From JBAYSY01 sp041675885 (GTDB taxonomy: Bacteria; Pseudomonadota; Alphaproteobacteria; Rhodobacterales; Rhodobacteraceae): a stretch of 64,000 nt of DNA. Both the position numbers and the translations under genes were made by a program. The notes under the pieces are model-generated. The model was not told the DNA's origin. It made no database searches and was given only the letters and a program-made list of their open reading frames with translations. Shown here piece after piece: positions 56,343-64,000 of the stretch. Each line of letters begins with the position of its first letter. Position 1 is the first letter of the stretch. The stretch spans positions 1 to 64,000 of the forward strand of contig JBAYSY010000010.1 of assembly GCA_041675885.1 (NCBI GenBank), read 5' to 3'.

Positions 56343-57569
56343 TCAGATCGGGCGGCCTGACAGAAGCCGGGGCAGGTCGCCCGACAGGCCCGCCGCCTCG
56401 CGGATGAAGTGCCGCCGCAGGCCGGGCATCGCGTTCACCGCCCCGAGGCCGAGGCTGCGGCCAAGCCGCAGCACGGGGTTGTCGTTCGAGAACAGTCGGT
56501 TGACCGCATCCATCCCCAGCGCCAGCGCGGTTGCGTCGAACCGCCGCCATTGCTGGTAGCGTTCCAGCACGTCCCCGGCCCCCACGTCCTCGCCCCGGCG
56601 CCGGGCCAGCACCAGCACTTCGGCCAGCGCCCCCACGTCGCGCAGCCCGAGGTTCAGCCCCTGCCCGGCGATCGGATGCACCCCGTGTGCGGCATCGCCC
56701 ACCAGCACCACCCGGGGCGCGGTGAAGCGTTCCGCCAGCGACAGCGACAGCGGATAGGTGAAGCGCGTGCCGGTGAGGGCGATCTTTCCGAGGAAATCCC
56801 CGAACCTGACCCGCAGCAGCGCGAGGTATTCGTCATCCGGCAGCGCGGAGATGGCGCGGGCGGTGTCGGCCTGTTCGCTCCAGACGATGGAGGAGCGGTT
56901 GCCCGGCAGCGGCAGGATGGCGAAGGGGCCGCCGGGCAGAAAGAACTGATGCGCCACGCCGTCATGCGGGCGTTCGTGTTCCACCGCGTTCACCAGCGCG
57001 ATCTGGCCGTAGTCCCAGCCGTTGCGCTTGATCCCCGCGCGCTCCGCCACCCCGCTTTGCCGCCCGTCGCAGCCGACCAGCACCGCGGCGCCGAGGTGCC
57101 GCCCCGAGGCGAGTGTCACCGTCACGCCGCCCGGCCCGGTCTCCTGCCCCGTCACGCTGTCACCCGCGATCAGCTCGATCCGCGGTTCGGCCCGCATGGC
57201 GTCGAGGAAGCCCGCATAGAGAAAGCGGTCCTCCAGCATGTAGCCCATCGGGCCTTCCTCGATCTCGGCATGGTCGAAGGCCAGCACGAAGGGCGCCGGG
57301 CCGCTGCCGGGCTGGCCGTCGCAGGTGCGGATGCCGAGGATCGGCTGCGCCTCGGCCCCGACCAGCGCCCAGACGCCGATGGCCGACAGGAGCCGCTGCG
57401 AGCCGAGCGCCAGCGCATAGGCCCTGCCGTCGAAACCGGTCTCGGCACGGACCCCGGTCGGGCGGGCATCGACCACCGCCACCGAGAACCCGCCCTGGGC
57501 CAGCGCCAGCGCCAGTGCCGGGCCGTTGAGCCCGCCCCCGGCGATGAGAATGTCGCAATCGCGCTTCAT
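56343..57569 (-). CDS. UbiH/COQ6-type FAD-dependent hydroxylase
   Basis: Flavin monooxygenase of 408 residues that probably hydroxylates the ubiquinone ring. N-terminal CDILIAGGGLNGPALALALAQ (GxGxxG-type FAD motif), the second flavin motif in VLVGDAAHGVHPIAGQGLNLGLRDV, split here by positions about 280-305, and the family segment AYALALGSQRLL. Which ring position it acts on (UbiF, UbiH or UbiI) cannot be decided. The start at 57569 gives MKRDCDILIAGGG; the ribosome site is weak (GCGGGGC). Divergent from the amidase. Confidence 0.9.
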   Translation of the reverse strand: MKRDCDILIAGGGLNGPALALALAQGGFSVAVVDARPTGVRAETGFDGRAYALALGSQRLLSAIGVWALVGAEAQPILGIRTCDGQPGSGPAPFVLAFDHAEIEEGPMGYMLEDRFLYAGFLDAMRAEPRIELIAGDSVTGQETGPGGVTVTLASGRHLGAAVLVGCDGRQSGVAERAGIKRNGWDYGQIALVNAVEHERPHDGVAHQFFLPGGPFAILPLPGNRSSIVWSEQADTARAISALPDDEYLALLRVRFGDFLGKIALTGTRFTYPLSLSLAERFTAPRVVLVGDAAHGVHPIAGQGLNLGLRDVGALAEVLVLARRRGEDVGAGDVLERYQQWRRFDATALALGMDAVNRLFSNDNPVLRLGRSLGLGAVNAMPGLRRHFIREAAGLSGDLPRLLSGRPI

Positions 57570-57655
57570 GCCCCGCAATATGGCAAGCCGGGCGGGATTG
57601 TCCATGCGCGTATCCGCCGCTACCGTCCGGGGAACCGCAGGAGGGGGGCGTGGAA

Positions 57656-58990
57656 ATGGGCAAGACGGCCTGGTTTTCGATGACGGCAGGCGATCTCGGG
57701 CGCGGGATCGCGGCGGGCGACATCCATCCGGTGGAACTGACCGAGGCGTTCCTCGACGCCATCGGCCGCCACCCCGAGGCGGGCCGCATCTATGCCCGCA
57801 CCACCCCCGCGCGGGCGCGGGACGAGGCGATGGCGGCGGCTGCGCGGGCAAAAACGGGGCTGCGGCGCGGGTTGCTGGACGGGGTGCCGCTGAGCTGGAA
57901 GGACCTGTTCGACAGTGCGGGCGTGGCGACCGAGTCGGGGTCGGCGCTGCTGAAGGGCCGGGTGCCCGGGGCCGATGCCGCGGTGCTTGCCGCCGCCACG
58001 CGGGCGGGCACGGTCTGTCTCGGCAAGGTGCACATGTCGGAACTGGCCTTCTCGGGGCTCGGGCTCAACCCGGTGACCGCGACGCCGCCCAACATCAACC
58101 TGCCCGGCGCGGTGCCGGGGGGGTCGTCCTCGGGTTCGGCGGCCTCGGTCGCCTTCGGGCTGGCGCCCGCCGGGATCGGCTCGGACACCGGGGGTTCGGT
58201 GCGGGTGCCTGCGGCGTGGAACGATCTGGTCGGCCTGAAGACCACCGTGGGGCGGCTTCCGCTGGCGGGCGCCGTGCCGCTGTGCGAACGGTTCGACACC
58301 GCGGGGCCGCTTGCGCGCAGCGTCGAGGATTGCGCCGAACTGCTGGCGGTGCTGGAGGACGGCCGGGCCGCCGACCTGCGCGGGGCCTCGCTTGCGGGCG
58401 CGCGGCTGATGGTACTGGAGACCTTGGCCTTCGACGGGATCGAGGAGGCCCCGGCGCGGGGCTTCGAGGCGGCCGTCACCCGGCTCGAACGCGGGGGCGC
58501 GACGGTCACGCGCCGCAAGCTGCCCTTCGTGGCCGAGGCGCTGGGCCTTTCGGCGCTGCTGTTCACCGCCGAAGCCTACGGCATCTGGCGCGAGGTGATC
58601 GAGGCGAACCCCGGCGTCATGTTCCCCCGCATCCTTGAGCGGTTCCGCAGCGGCGCGGATTTCGCCGCCCCTGACTATGTGGCGGGCTGGCGGCGGCTTC
58701 TTGTGCTGCGGGCCGAGTGGCGGGCGGCGGTGGCCGGGTTCGACGCGGTGATCCTGCCCACGGTGCCGATCCTGCCGCCCGACGCCGCCCGGCTGCTGAC
58801 CGACGACGACTATTACGTGCGCGCCAACCTGCTGACGCTGCGCAACACGCGGATCGGCAACCTGTTCGGCCTGTGCGGGCTGTCGCTGCCGACGCCGGAA
58901 CCGTCCTGCGGGATCATGCTGCTCGGCGCGCCGATGGGCGAGGAACGCCTGTTGCGGCTCGGCGCGGCGGCGGAGGCGGCGTTGCGTTGA
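57656..58990 (+). CDS. amidase (amidase-signature family)
   Basis: Amidase-signature hydrolase of 444 residues cleaving C-N amide bonds. The Ser-cisSer-Lys triad is visible: Lys in PLSWKDLFDS (about 77), then the Gly/Ser-rich GGSSSGSAASVAFGLAP and nucleophile region GSDTGGSVRVPAA. Substrate unknown; it lacks signs of being the GatA of tRNA amidation (no gatB or gatC nearby). Start at 57656 with AGGAGGGG nine bases upstream; the GTG at 57650 is too close to that site. Confidence 0.87.
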   Translation: MGKTAWFSMTAGDLGRGIAAGDIHPVELTEAFLDAIGRHPEAGRIYARTTPARARDEAMAAAARAKTGLRRGLLDGVPLSWKDLFDSAGVATESGSALLKGRVPGADAAVLAAATRAGTVCLGKVHMSELAFSGLGLNPVTATPPNINLPGAVPGGSSSGSAASVAFGLAPAGIGSDTGGSVRVPAAWNDLVGLKTTVGRLPLAGAVPLCERFDTAGPLARSVEDCAELLAVLEDGRAADLRGASLAGARLMVLETLAFDGIEEAPARGFEAAVTRLERGGATVTRRKLPFVAEALGLSALLFTAEAYGIWREVIEANPGVMFPRILERFRSGADFAAPDYVAGWRRLLVLRAEWRAAVAGFDAVILPTVPILPPDAARLLTDDDYYVRANLLTLRNTRIGNLFGLCGLSLPTPEPSCGIMLLGAPMGEERLLRLGAAAEAALR

Positions 58991-58995
58991 GCGGT

Positions 58996-60006
58996 ATGGG
59001 CGGAGCGACCCCGCGTGACCATGTCCGGGATCATGGCGGCGATCTGGCCGAGGCGGTCGCCCGCCACGGCGGTGTACCCGGTGACTGGATCGACCTCTCG
59101 ACCGGCATCAACCGGGTGCCCTGGCCCCTGCCCGCGATTCCGGCGCAGGCGTGGCAGGGCCTGCCCGGCCGGGCGCTGTTCGACGCCGCGCTTTCGGCGG
59201 CGCGGGCGGGTTACGGCACCGATGCGCCGGGCGTGGCGCTGGCCGGTGCGCAGGCGGCGATCCAGCTGGTGCCGCGGCTACGGGCGCCGGGGCGGGTGCG
59301 GCTGCGCCATGCGGGCTACAACGAATACGCCCCGGCCTTCGCCGATGCGGGCTGGCGGGTGGAGCGGATCGGCGCCGGGGACGACCTTGGCGGGGCCGAT
59401 GCTGCCGTGCTGACAAACCCCAACAACCCGGACGGGGCGGCGATGGCGCGCGACGAGGTGCTGCGGCTGGCCGGGCGGGTCGGGCTGCTGCTGGTAGACG
59501 AGAGTTTCGCCGATGTGCGGCCCGACCTGTCGGTGGCATCCGAGGCCGGGAAGGTGCCGGGGCTCATCGTGCTGCGGTCGTTCGGCAAGTTCTTCGGGCT
59601 TGCCGGGTTGCGGCTGGGCTTTGCCTTCGGGATGGCCGAGGACATGGCGCGGCTTGGGGCGCTCGCGGGGCCATGGGCGGCAAGCGGCCCGGCGCTGGCG
59701 GTGGGTGCGGCGGCTTTGGCGGATGCGGACTGGCAGGCGCGGAGCCGCGCCCGGCTGACGGAGGAGGCGGCGCGGCTGGATGCGCTGGCGCGGGCGGCGG
59801 GCTGGCAGGCGGCGGGCGGCTGCGACCTGTTCCGGCTTTACGAGACCGGCGATGCGCCGGCCGCGCGCGACCGGCTGGCCGGGCATCGGATCTGGAGCCG
59901 GGCTTTCCCCTATTCCCCCGGCTGGCTGCGGCTCGGCCTGCCGGGGGATGCGGGCGAGTGGGCGCGGCTGGAGGCGGCGCTGGCACCGGGTGCCGGGGGC
60001 GCCTGA
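58996..60006 (+). CDS. cobD: L-threonine-O-3-phosphate decarboxylase, cobalamin synthesis
   Basis: PLP aminotransferase-fold enzyme of 336 residues supplying aminopropanol phosphate for the cobalamin nucleotide loop (CobD, named CobC in the aerobic pathway). It starts with DHGGDLAEAVARHGG and WIDLSTGINRVPWP, hallmarks of the family, then LTNPNNPDG, VDESFADV and the PLP lysine in RSFGKFFGLAGLRLG. Codons overlap or nearly touch the amidase stop (ATG at 58996; a TTG at 58987 would overlap). No other cobalamin gene is in the window. Confidence 0.85.
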   Translation: MGGATPRDHVRDHGGDLAEAVARHGGVPGDWIDLSTGINRVPWPLPAIPAQAWQGLPGRALFDAALSAARAGYGTDAPGVALAGAQAAIQLVPRLRAPGRVRLRHAGYNEYAPAFADAGWRVERIGAGDDLGGADAAVLTNPNNPDGAAMARDEVLRLAGRVGLLLVDESFADVRPDLSVASEAGKVPGLIVLRSFGKFFGLAGLRLGFAFGMAEDMARLGALAGPWAASGPALAVGAAALADADWQARSRARLTEEAARLDALARAAGWQAAGGCDLFRLYETGDAPAARDRLAGHRIWSRAFPYSPGWLRLGLPGDAGEWARLEAALAPGAGGA

Positions 60007-60183
60007 CGGTGGCCGCATGAGCGGCTTCGGCCTTGCGGCCCGGCGCTCGGCGCGGCTTTCGGACGCAGTTCCGGGTTGGACGTCGCGTCATGCTCGCGTA
60101 TGAGTGCGATCATCGCCACGGTCGCGGCGATTTCGACCCCTGGCCTGCAACAGCCCATAGCCTGAAATACAAGGACCGACTCC

Positions 60184-61359
60184 ATGACCGATATCGTGAT
60201 TCTCTCCGGCGCCCGCACCGCCATCGGCACCTTCGGCGGCGCGCTTGCGGGCATGGCGCCCATCGACCTCGGCGCCGTGGCCGCGAAGGCGGCGCTGGAG
60301 CGCGCGGGGGTCGAGGGCGGTCAGATCGGCCATGTGATGTTCGGCCATGTCATCAACACCGAGCCGCGCGACATGTACCTGTCGCGGGTGGCCGCGATGC
60401 AGGCGGGGGTGCCGGATACGGTTCCGGCGATGAACGTGAACCGGCTTTGCGGGTCCGGCGCGCAGGCGATCGTCTCGGCGGTGCAGGCGCTGATGCTGGG
60501 CGACGCCGATTTCGCGCTGGCCGGGGGCGCCGAGGCGATGAGCCGCGCGCCGCATATCCTGTCCGCCGCCCGCTGGGGCCAGAAGATGGGCGACACCTCG
60601 GCCACCGACATGATGACCGGGGCGCTGACCTGCCCCTTCGGCACCGGCCATATGGGGGTGACGGCCGAGAACGTGGCGGCCGAGCATGGTATCAGCCGCG
60701 AGGACCAGGACGCCTTCGCGCTGGAAAGCCAGCGCCGGGCGGCAGCGGCGATCGCGGCGGGGCATTTCGCGTCGCAGATCGTGCCGGTGGAGTTGAAGAC
60801 CCGCAAGGGCGTGGTCGAGTTCGCGACCGACGAGCACCCGAAGGAAACCAGCCCTGAGGCGCTTGCCGGGCTGCGGCCGGCGTTCAAGCGCGACGGCAGC
60901 GTGACGGCGGGGAACGCCAGCGGCATCAACGATGGCGCCGCGGCGCTGGTGCTGGCGCGCGCCTCGGCCGCCCAGGCGGCGGGGCTCAAGCCGCGCGCAC
61001 GGGTGCTGGGCTACGCCCATGCCGGGGTGCGCCCCGAGGTGATGGGCATCGGCCCGGTCCCGGCGGTCGAGGCGCTGCTGGCGCGCACCGGACTCACGGT
61101 GGCCGACTTCGACGTGATCGAATCGAACGAAGCCTTCGCGGCGCAGGCGCTGGCGGTGAACAGGGGGCTCGGACTCGACCCGGCGAAGGTGAACCCGAAC
61201 GGCGGCGCCATCGCGCTGGGGCATCCGGTGGGGGCGACGGGGGCGATCATCACCGTCAAGGCGCTTTACGAGCTGGAGCGCACCGGCGGCAAGCGGGCGC
61301 TGGTCACCATGTGCATCGGCGGAGGCCAGGGCATCGCGCTGGCGCTGGAGCGGGTGTGA
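60184..61359 (+). CDS. acetyl-CoA C-acetyltransferase (thiolase)
   Basis: Thiolase of 391 residues that condenses or splits acetoacetyl-CoA, as in PHB synthesis (PhaA) or ketone degradation (AtoB). Nucleophile Cys in VNRLCGSGAQAI (about 87), second active-site His in GGAIALGHPVGATGA and Cys in MCIGGGQGIA near the C-terminus. AAGGA precedes the ATG. No phaB or other partner is adjacent, so the pathway is open. Confidence 0.93.
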   Translation: MTDIVILSGARTAIGTFGGALAGMAPIDLGAVAAKAALERAGVEGGQIGHVMFGHVINTEPRDMYLSRVAAMQAGVPDTVPAMNVNRLCGSGAQAIVSAVQALMLGDADFALAGGAEAMSRAPHILSAARWGQKMGDTSATDMMTGALTCPFGTGHMGVTAENVAAEHGISREDQDAFALESQRRAAAAIAAGHFASQIVPVELKTRKGVVEFATDEHPKETSPEALAGLRPAFKRDGSVTAGNASGINDGAAALVLARASAAQAAGLKPRARVLGYAHAGVRPEVMGIGPVPAVEALLARTGLTVADFDVIESNEAFAAQALAVNRGLGLDPAKVNPNGGAIALGHPVGATGAIITVKALYELERTGGKRALVTMCIGGGQGIALALERV

Positions 61360-61377
61360 TCTTCTGACCGGGGGTTC

Positions 61378-61430
61378 TCAGGGGGAGTGTGCTCCCCCTG
61401 AGCGGGGGGTGCGGGGGGCTGGCCCCCCGC
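61378..61430. other. two GC-rich hairpins downstream of the thiolase
   Basis: TCAGGGGGAG-TGTG-CTCCCCCTGA (61378-61401) is a perfect 10-bp stem, followed by GCGGGGGG-CTGG-CCCCCCGC (61411-61430). No T tract, so they may be terminator-like or REP-like structures between the thiolase and the helicase genes. Confidence 0.6.
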
Positions 61431-61443
61431 CGCTCCTGCGGCT

Positions 61444-62979
61444 ATGGTCGCGGCGATGGCGGCAGCAGTGCAATATTCCGAGGACCAGGCCGAGGCCCAT
61501 GACCGCGTGGCGGAGTTGTTGCGCGGGGCCGGGGTCGATCTCGACGAGGGGCTGCTGACCCCGCCCGGACCCAGCGGCGGCGGGGTTCTGGCGGTGACCG
61601 GCAAAGCCGGATCGGGCAAGACGCTGCTGCTCGCCGAACTGGTCAAGGCGCTGACCGCCGCCGGGGTCGAGATCGTCTCGGCCGATTACGAGGGCCGCAG
61701 GCGCAAGGACCGCCGCACCCTCGCCGTGCTCGCCCCCACCAACAAGGCCGCAAGCGTGCTGCGCTCGCGCGGGGTGCCCGCGACCACGATCCACCGCATC
61801 CTCTACACCCCGCTCTATGCCCCGGAATACGAACAGCTGGCCGAATGGCTGGCAAACGGCGGCGAGCGGCCGGTGATGGCGGAGCTGACCGACCTCGCGC
61901 TCGACCGGGCGCGCCATTTCTACGACCTGCACAAGTCGATCCCCGGCGCGCTGGCGGCGGCGGGGCTGCGCGGCTCGGACTTCATCAAGGGCTGGAAGCG
62001 GCGCGAGGAACCGCTGGACATCGGTTTCGTCGATGAAAGCTCGATGCTGGACGAACGCGCGCTGGACGACCTGCGCGAGATCTTCCCGACGCTGGTGCTG
62101 TTCGGCGACCCGGCGCAGCTTGCGCCGGTGGGCTCCTCGGGCGAGATGGTGTTCGACCGGCTGCCCGAGCCGCGCCGGATGACCCTGCGCCGCATCCACC
62201 GGCAGGAATCCGACAGCCCGATCCTCGACCTCGCCCATGCGCTGGCCGACCCGGCGCTGGAGTTTTCCGATTTCGAGGCGATGGTGGAGGACGCCGCCCG
62301 GCGCGACGACCGGGTGGTGGTGGCGCAGCGGGTCGAGGCGGCGCGGATGGCGCGCTCGCCGGTGCTGGTCTGGCGCAACGCGACCCGCATCCGGCTGATC
62401 CAGGCGTTCCGCGCCGCCTACGGTGCCCCCGACGACGCGCTGCTGCCCGGTGAGCCGCTGATCTGCGACGGGATCGAACTGCCCTTGAAGCATCGCAAGC
62501 GGCGGATCGAGCTTGAGGCGCGGGGCCTGATCAAGGGGGCGCAGGCGATCTACCTCGGCCCCGGCAAGGGGTCCGGTTTCGCCCGGCTGCATATCATCGG
62601 CGCCGAGGAACCCCAGGTTTCCGCCGCCACGATCATCAAGATCGAGCGCCCGGGCGAGGAGGAGCCGCTGATCGCCTCGGCCGCGCGTATGGGGGCGGTG
62701 TTCCTGCACGCGGCGGCGGTGACGATCCACAAGGCCCAGGGGTCGCAATGGGATACGGTGCAGGTCTTCGCCCCCGACCTCTGGGTGGCGGCGCAGGCCG
62801 GACGGACCGAGGCCGGGGTGGCACTGTGGAAACGGCTGGCCTATGTGGCGATCACGAGGGCCGAATCGCGGCTGGTCTGGGTGGTGCGCAACCGGCTGGC
62901 GCGGCCCGCCGAACCGCTGACGGCCGATGACGTGAAACCCGCCCCCGCGCCCTTCGCGCTGGCGGCGGAAGAAGGGTAG
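61444..62979 (+). CDS. RecD-like superfamily 1 DNA helicase/ATPase
   Basis: Helicase-type ATPase of 511 residues. Walker A VTGKAGSGKTLLLAEL (about 50-65), APTNKAA (motif Ia), DESSMLDERAL (Walker B, motif II), GDPAQLAPVG (motif III), and a late VTIHKAQGSQWDTV and YVAITRAESRLVWVV (motifs V/VI), as in RecD2/UvrD-like enzymes with a split C-terminal 2A domain. About 110 residues between motifs Ia and II include a charged insert. No RecB or RecC is near. The start is uncertain (61444 or 61456); no clear ribosome site. Confidence 0.85.
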   Translation: MVAAMAAAVQYSEDQAEAHDRVAELLRGAGVDLDEGLLTPPGPSGGGVLAVTGKAGSGKTLLLAELVKALTAAGVEIVSADYEGRRRKDRRTLAVLAPTNKAASVLRSRGVPATTIHRILYTPLYAPEYEQLAEWLANGGERPVMAELTDLALDRARHFYDLHKSIPGALAAAGLRGSDFIKGWKRREEPLDIGFVDESSMLDERALDDLREIFPTLVLFGDPAQLAPVGSSGEMVFDRLPEPRRMTLRRIHRQESDSPILDLAHALADPALEFSDFEAMVEDAARRDDRVVVAQRVEAARMARSPVLVWRNATRIRLIQAFRAAYGAPDDALLPGEPLICDGIELPLKHRKRRIELEARGLIKGAQAIYLGPGKGSGFARLHIIGAEEPQVSAATIIKIERPGEEEPLIASAARMGAVFLHAAAVTIHKAQGSQWDTVQVFAPDLWVAAQAGRTEAGVALWKRLAYVAITRAESRLVWVVRNRLARPAEPLTADDVKPAPAPFALAAEEG

Positions 62980-62992
62980 GCGACGGGGGCCG

Positions 62993-64000
62993 ATGGGCAG
63001 GATTCTGTTGACCGGGGGCGCGGGCTATATCGGCTCGCATACCTATGTCGCCTTGAAGGCGGCGGGGCACGAGGTGGTGATCCTCGACAATTTCTCGAAC
63101 GCCCGCGCCGATGTGCCCGCGCGGCTGGAACTGGTGACCGGCGCGCCGGTGGCGGTCGAACAGGCCGATGTGCTCGACCGCGCCGCGCTGGCGCGGGTCT
63201 TCGCCGCGCATCGTTTCGATGCGGTGGTGCATTTCGCGGCGCTGAAGGCGGTGGGCGAATCGGCCGAGAAACCGCTGGAATATATCGAGACCAACGTCAC
63301 CGGCCTCTTGAACCTGCTGAACGCCATGCGCGCGGCCGGGGTCTTCCGGCTGGTGTTCTCGTCCTCGGCCACGGTCTATGCCGAGTCGGAGGCGATGCCG
63401 CTGACAGAGGCGGCGCCGCTCGGCTATTCCTCGACCTATGCCTGGACCAAGCTGGCGGGCGAGCAGATCCTGGCTCAGGCGGCGGGGTCGGACCCGCGCT
63501 GGCAGATCGGCGTGCTGCGCTATTTCAACCCGGCCGGGGCGCATGACAGCGGGCTGATCGGCGAGGATCCGCAGGACATCCCGAACAACCTGATGCCCTA
63601 TATCGCCAAGGTCGCGGTGGGGGAACTGCCCGCGCTCACGGTCTTTGGCGGCGATTATCCCACCGCCGACGGCACCGGGGTGCGCGACTACATCCACGTG
63701 ATGGATCTGGCCGAGGGCCATGCGCTGTCGCTCGCCGCGCTGCTGGCGGATGCGGGGGGGCATGTGCTCAACCTCGGCACCGGGCGGGGCTATTCGGTGC
63801 TGGAGATGCTGGCAGCCTATTCCCGCGCCTGCGGCCGGGAGTTGCCGCATGTGACCGGGCCGCGCCGGTCGGGTGATCTGGCGGCCTATTGGGGCGATCC
63901 GCGCCGGGCCGAGGCGGTGCTGGGGTTCCGCGCCCGCCGCGGTCTCGACGACATGTGCGCGACAAGCTGGAACTGGATCTCCCGGAGGCGGAACGGCCCG
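62993..64000 (+). CDS. galE: UDP-glucose 4-epimerase, running off the window
   Basis: Extended SDR enzyme interconverting UDP-glucose and UDP-galactose for polysaccharide synthesis. The frame stays open for 336 codons to the last base, so the stop is outside, yet the length already matches a full GalE. Seen: NAD motif LLTGGAGYIGSH (about 5-16), VVHFAALKAVGES (about 79-91), catalytic Ser in VFSSSATVYA, Tyr-x3-Lys in STYAWTKLAGEQ, GVRDYIHVMDLAEGH and a C-terminal TSWNWISRR. ATG at 62993 lies 14 bases after the helicase stop. Confidence 0.94.
   Translation, partial: MGRILLTGGAGYIGSHTYVALKAAGHEVVILDNFSNARADVPARLELVTGAPVAVEQADVLDRAALARVFAAHRFDAVVHFAALKAVGESAEKPLEYIETNVTGLLNLLNAMRAAGVFRLVFSSSATVYAESEAMPLTEAAPLGYSSTYAWTKLAGEQILAQAAGSDPRWQIGVLRYFNPAGAHDSGLIGEDPQDIPNNLMPYIAKVAVGELPALTVFGGDYPTADGTGVRDYIHVMDLAEGHALSLAALLADAGGHVLNLGTGRGYSVLEMLAAYSRACGRELPHVTGPRRSGDLAAYWGDPRRAEAVLGFRARRGLDDMCATSWNWISRRRNGP

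Noticed and set aside
61378..62748. 456-codon minus-strand open frame across the helicase
   Set aside because: The plus-strand helicase has complete motifs; the antisense frame has no domain and its apparent repeats reflect codon bias.

Overview
The window is a 64 kb stretch of high-GC, gene-dense chromosome from an alphaproteobacterium, most likely order Rhodobacterales (Rhodobacter/Paracoccus-like). The support is the lepB-rnc-era-DUF1491 cluster, the DUF3576 lipoprotein-leuS-lptE-holA cluster, a CcrM (GANTC) methyltransferase next to rnhB, a COX15-type heme A synthase, CNNM/CBS and GlsB membrane proteins, and extensive 4-nt start/stop overlaps. I see no rRNA or tRNA gene, phage, insertion sequence or CRISPR array.

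Layout. 1-5 kb: truncated P1 peptidase, alpha/beta hydrolase, succinate-semialdehyde dehydrogenase, CNNM/CBS protein, and a small heat-shock protein with what looks like an RpoH promoter and a ROSE-type RNA thermometer. 5.3-6.15 kb: the only long gene-free stretch. 6-12 kb: a polyamine-type ABC transporter (ATPase, binding protein, two permeases) abutting a convergent D-amino-acid dehydrogenase-like flavoprotein. 12-21.4 kb: M20 peptidase and tRNA 2-selenouridine synthase; lepB-rnc-era-DUF1491; a degenerate Hint-domain protein; dapE and a YggS-type PLP protein. 21.5-31.7 kb: porin, DUF3576-leuS-lptE-holA, GST, and the carboxynorspermidine decarboxylase/dehydrogenase pair followed by a sugar-isomerase-like protein. 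31.8-37.4 kb: tamA-tamB. 37.7-43.4 kb: YihY protein and a compact exopolysaccharide locus (epimerase, sugar transferase, YjbH, YjbF, YjbE-like). 44-56 kb: rnhB-ccrM, HtpX-type protease, MFS transporter, ctaA-M32 carboxypeptidase, TrmJ-type methylase, FadL porin, a divergent ThiE-like protein, an unrecognised gene and GlsB. 56.3-64 kb: UbiH-type hydroxylase, amidase, CobD/CobC, thiolase, RecD-like helicase and galE running off the end.

Together the genes suggest a free-living heterotroph with polyamine import and synthesis, lysine/cell-wall precursor synthesis (dapE), outer-membrane biogenesis (lptE, tamAB) and an exopolysaccharide export module. The least expected signals are non-coding. They are the thermometer-plus-promoter arrangement in front of the small heat-shock gene; a dispersed element with 13-bp terminal inverted repeats present twice in opposite orientation, with truncated relatives, always at gene 3' ends; a second short intergenic motif around GGATATTT; and two GANTC sites upstream of the GANTC methylase gene itself.
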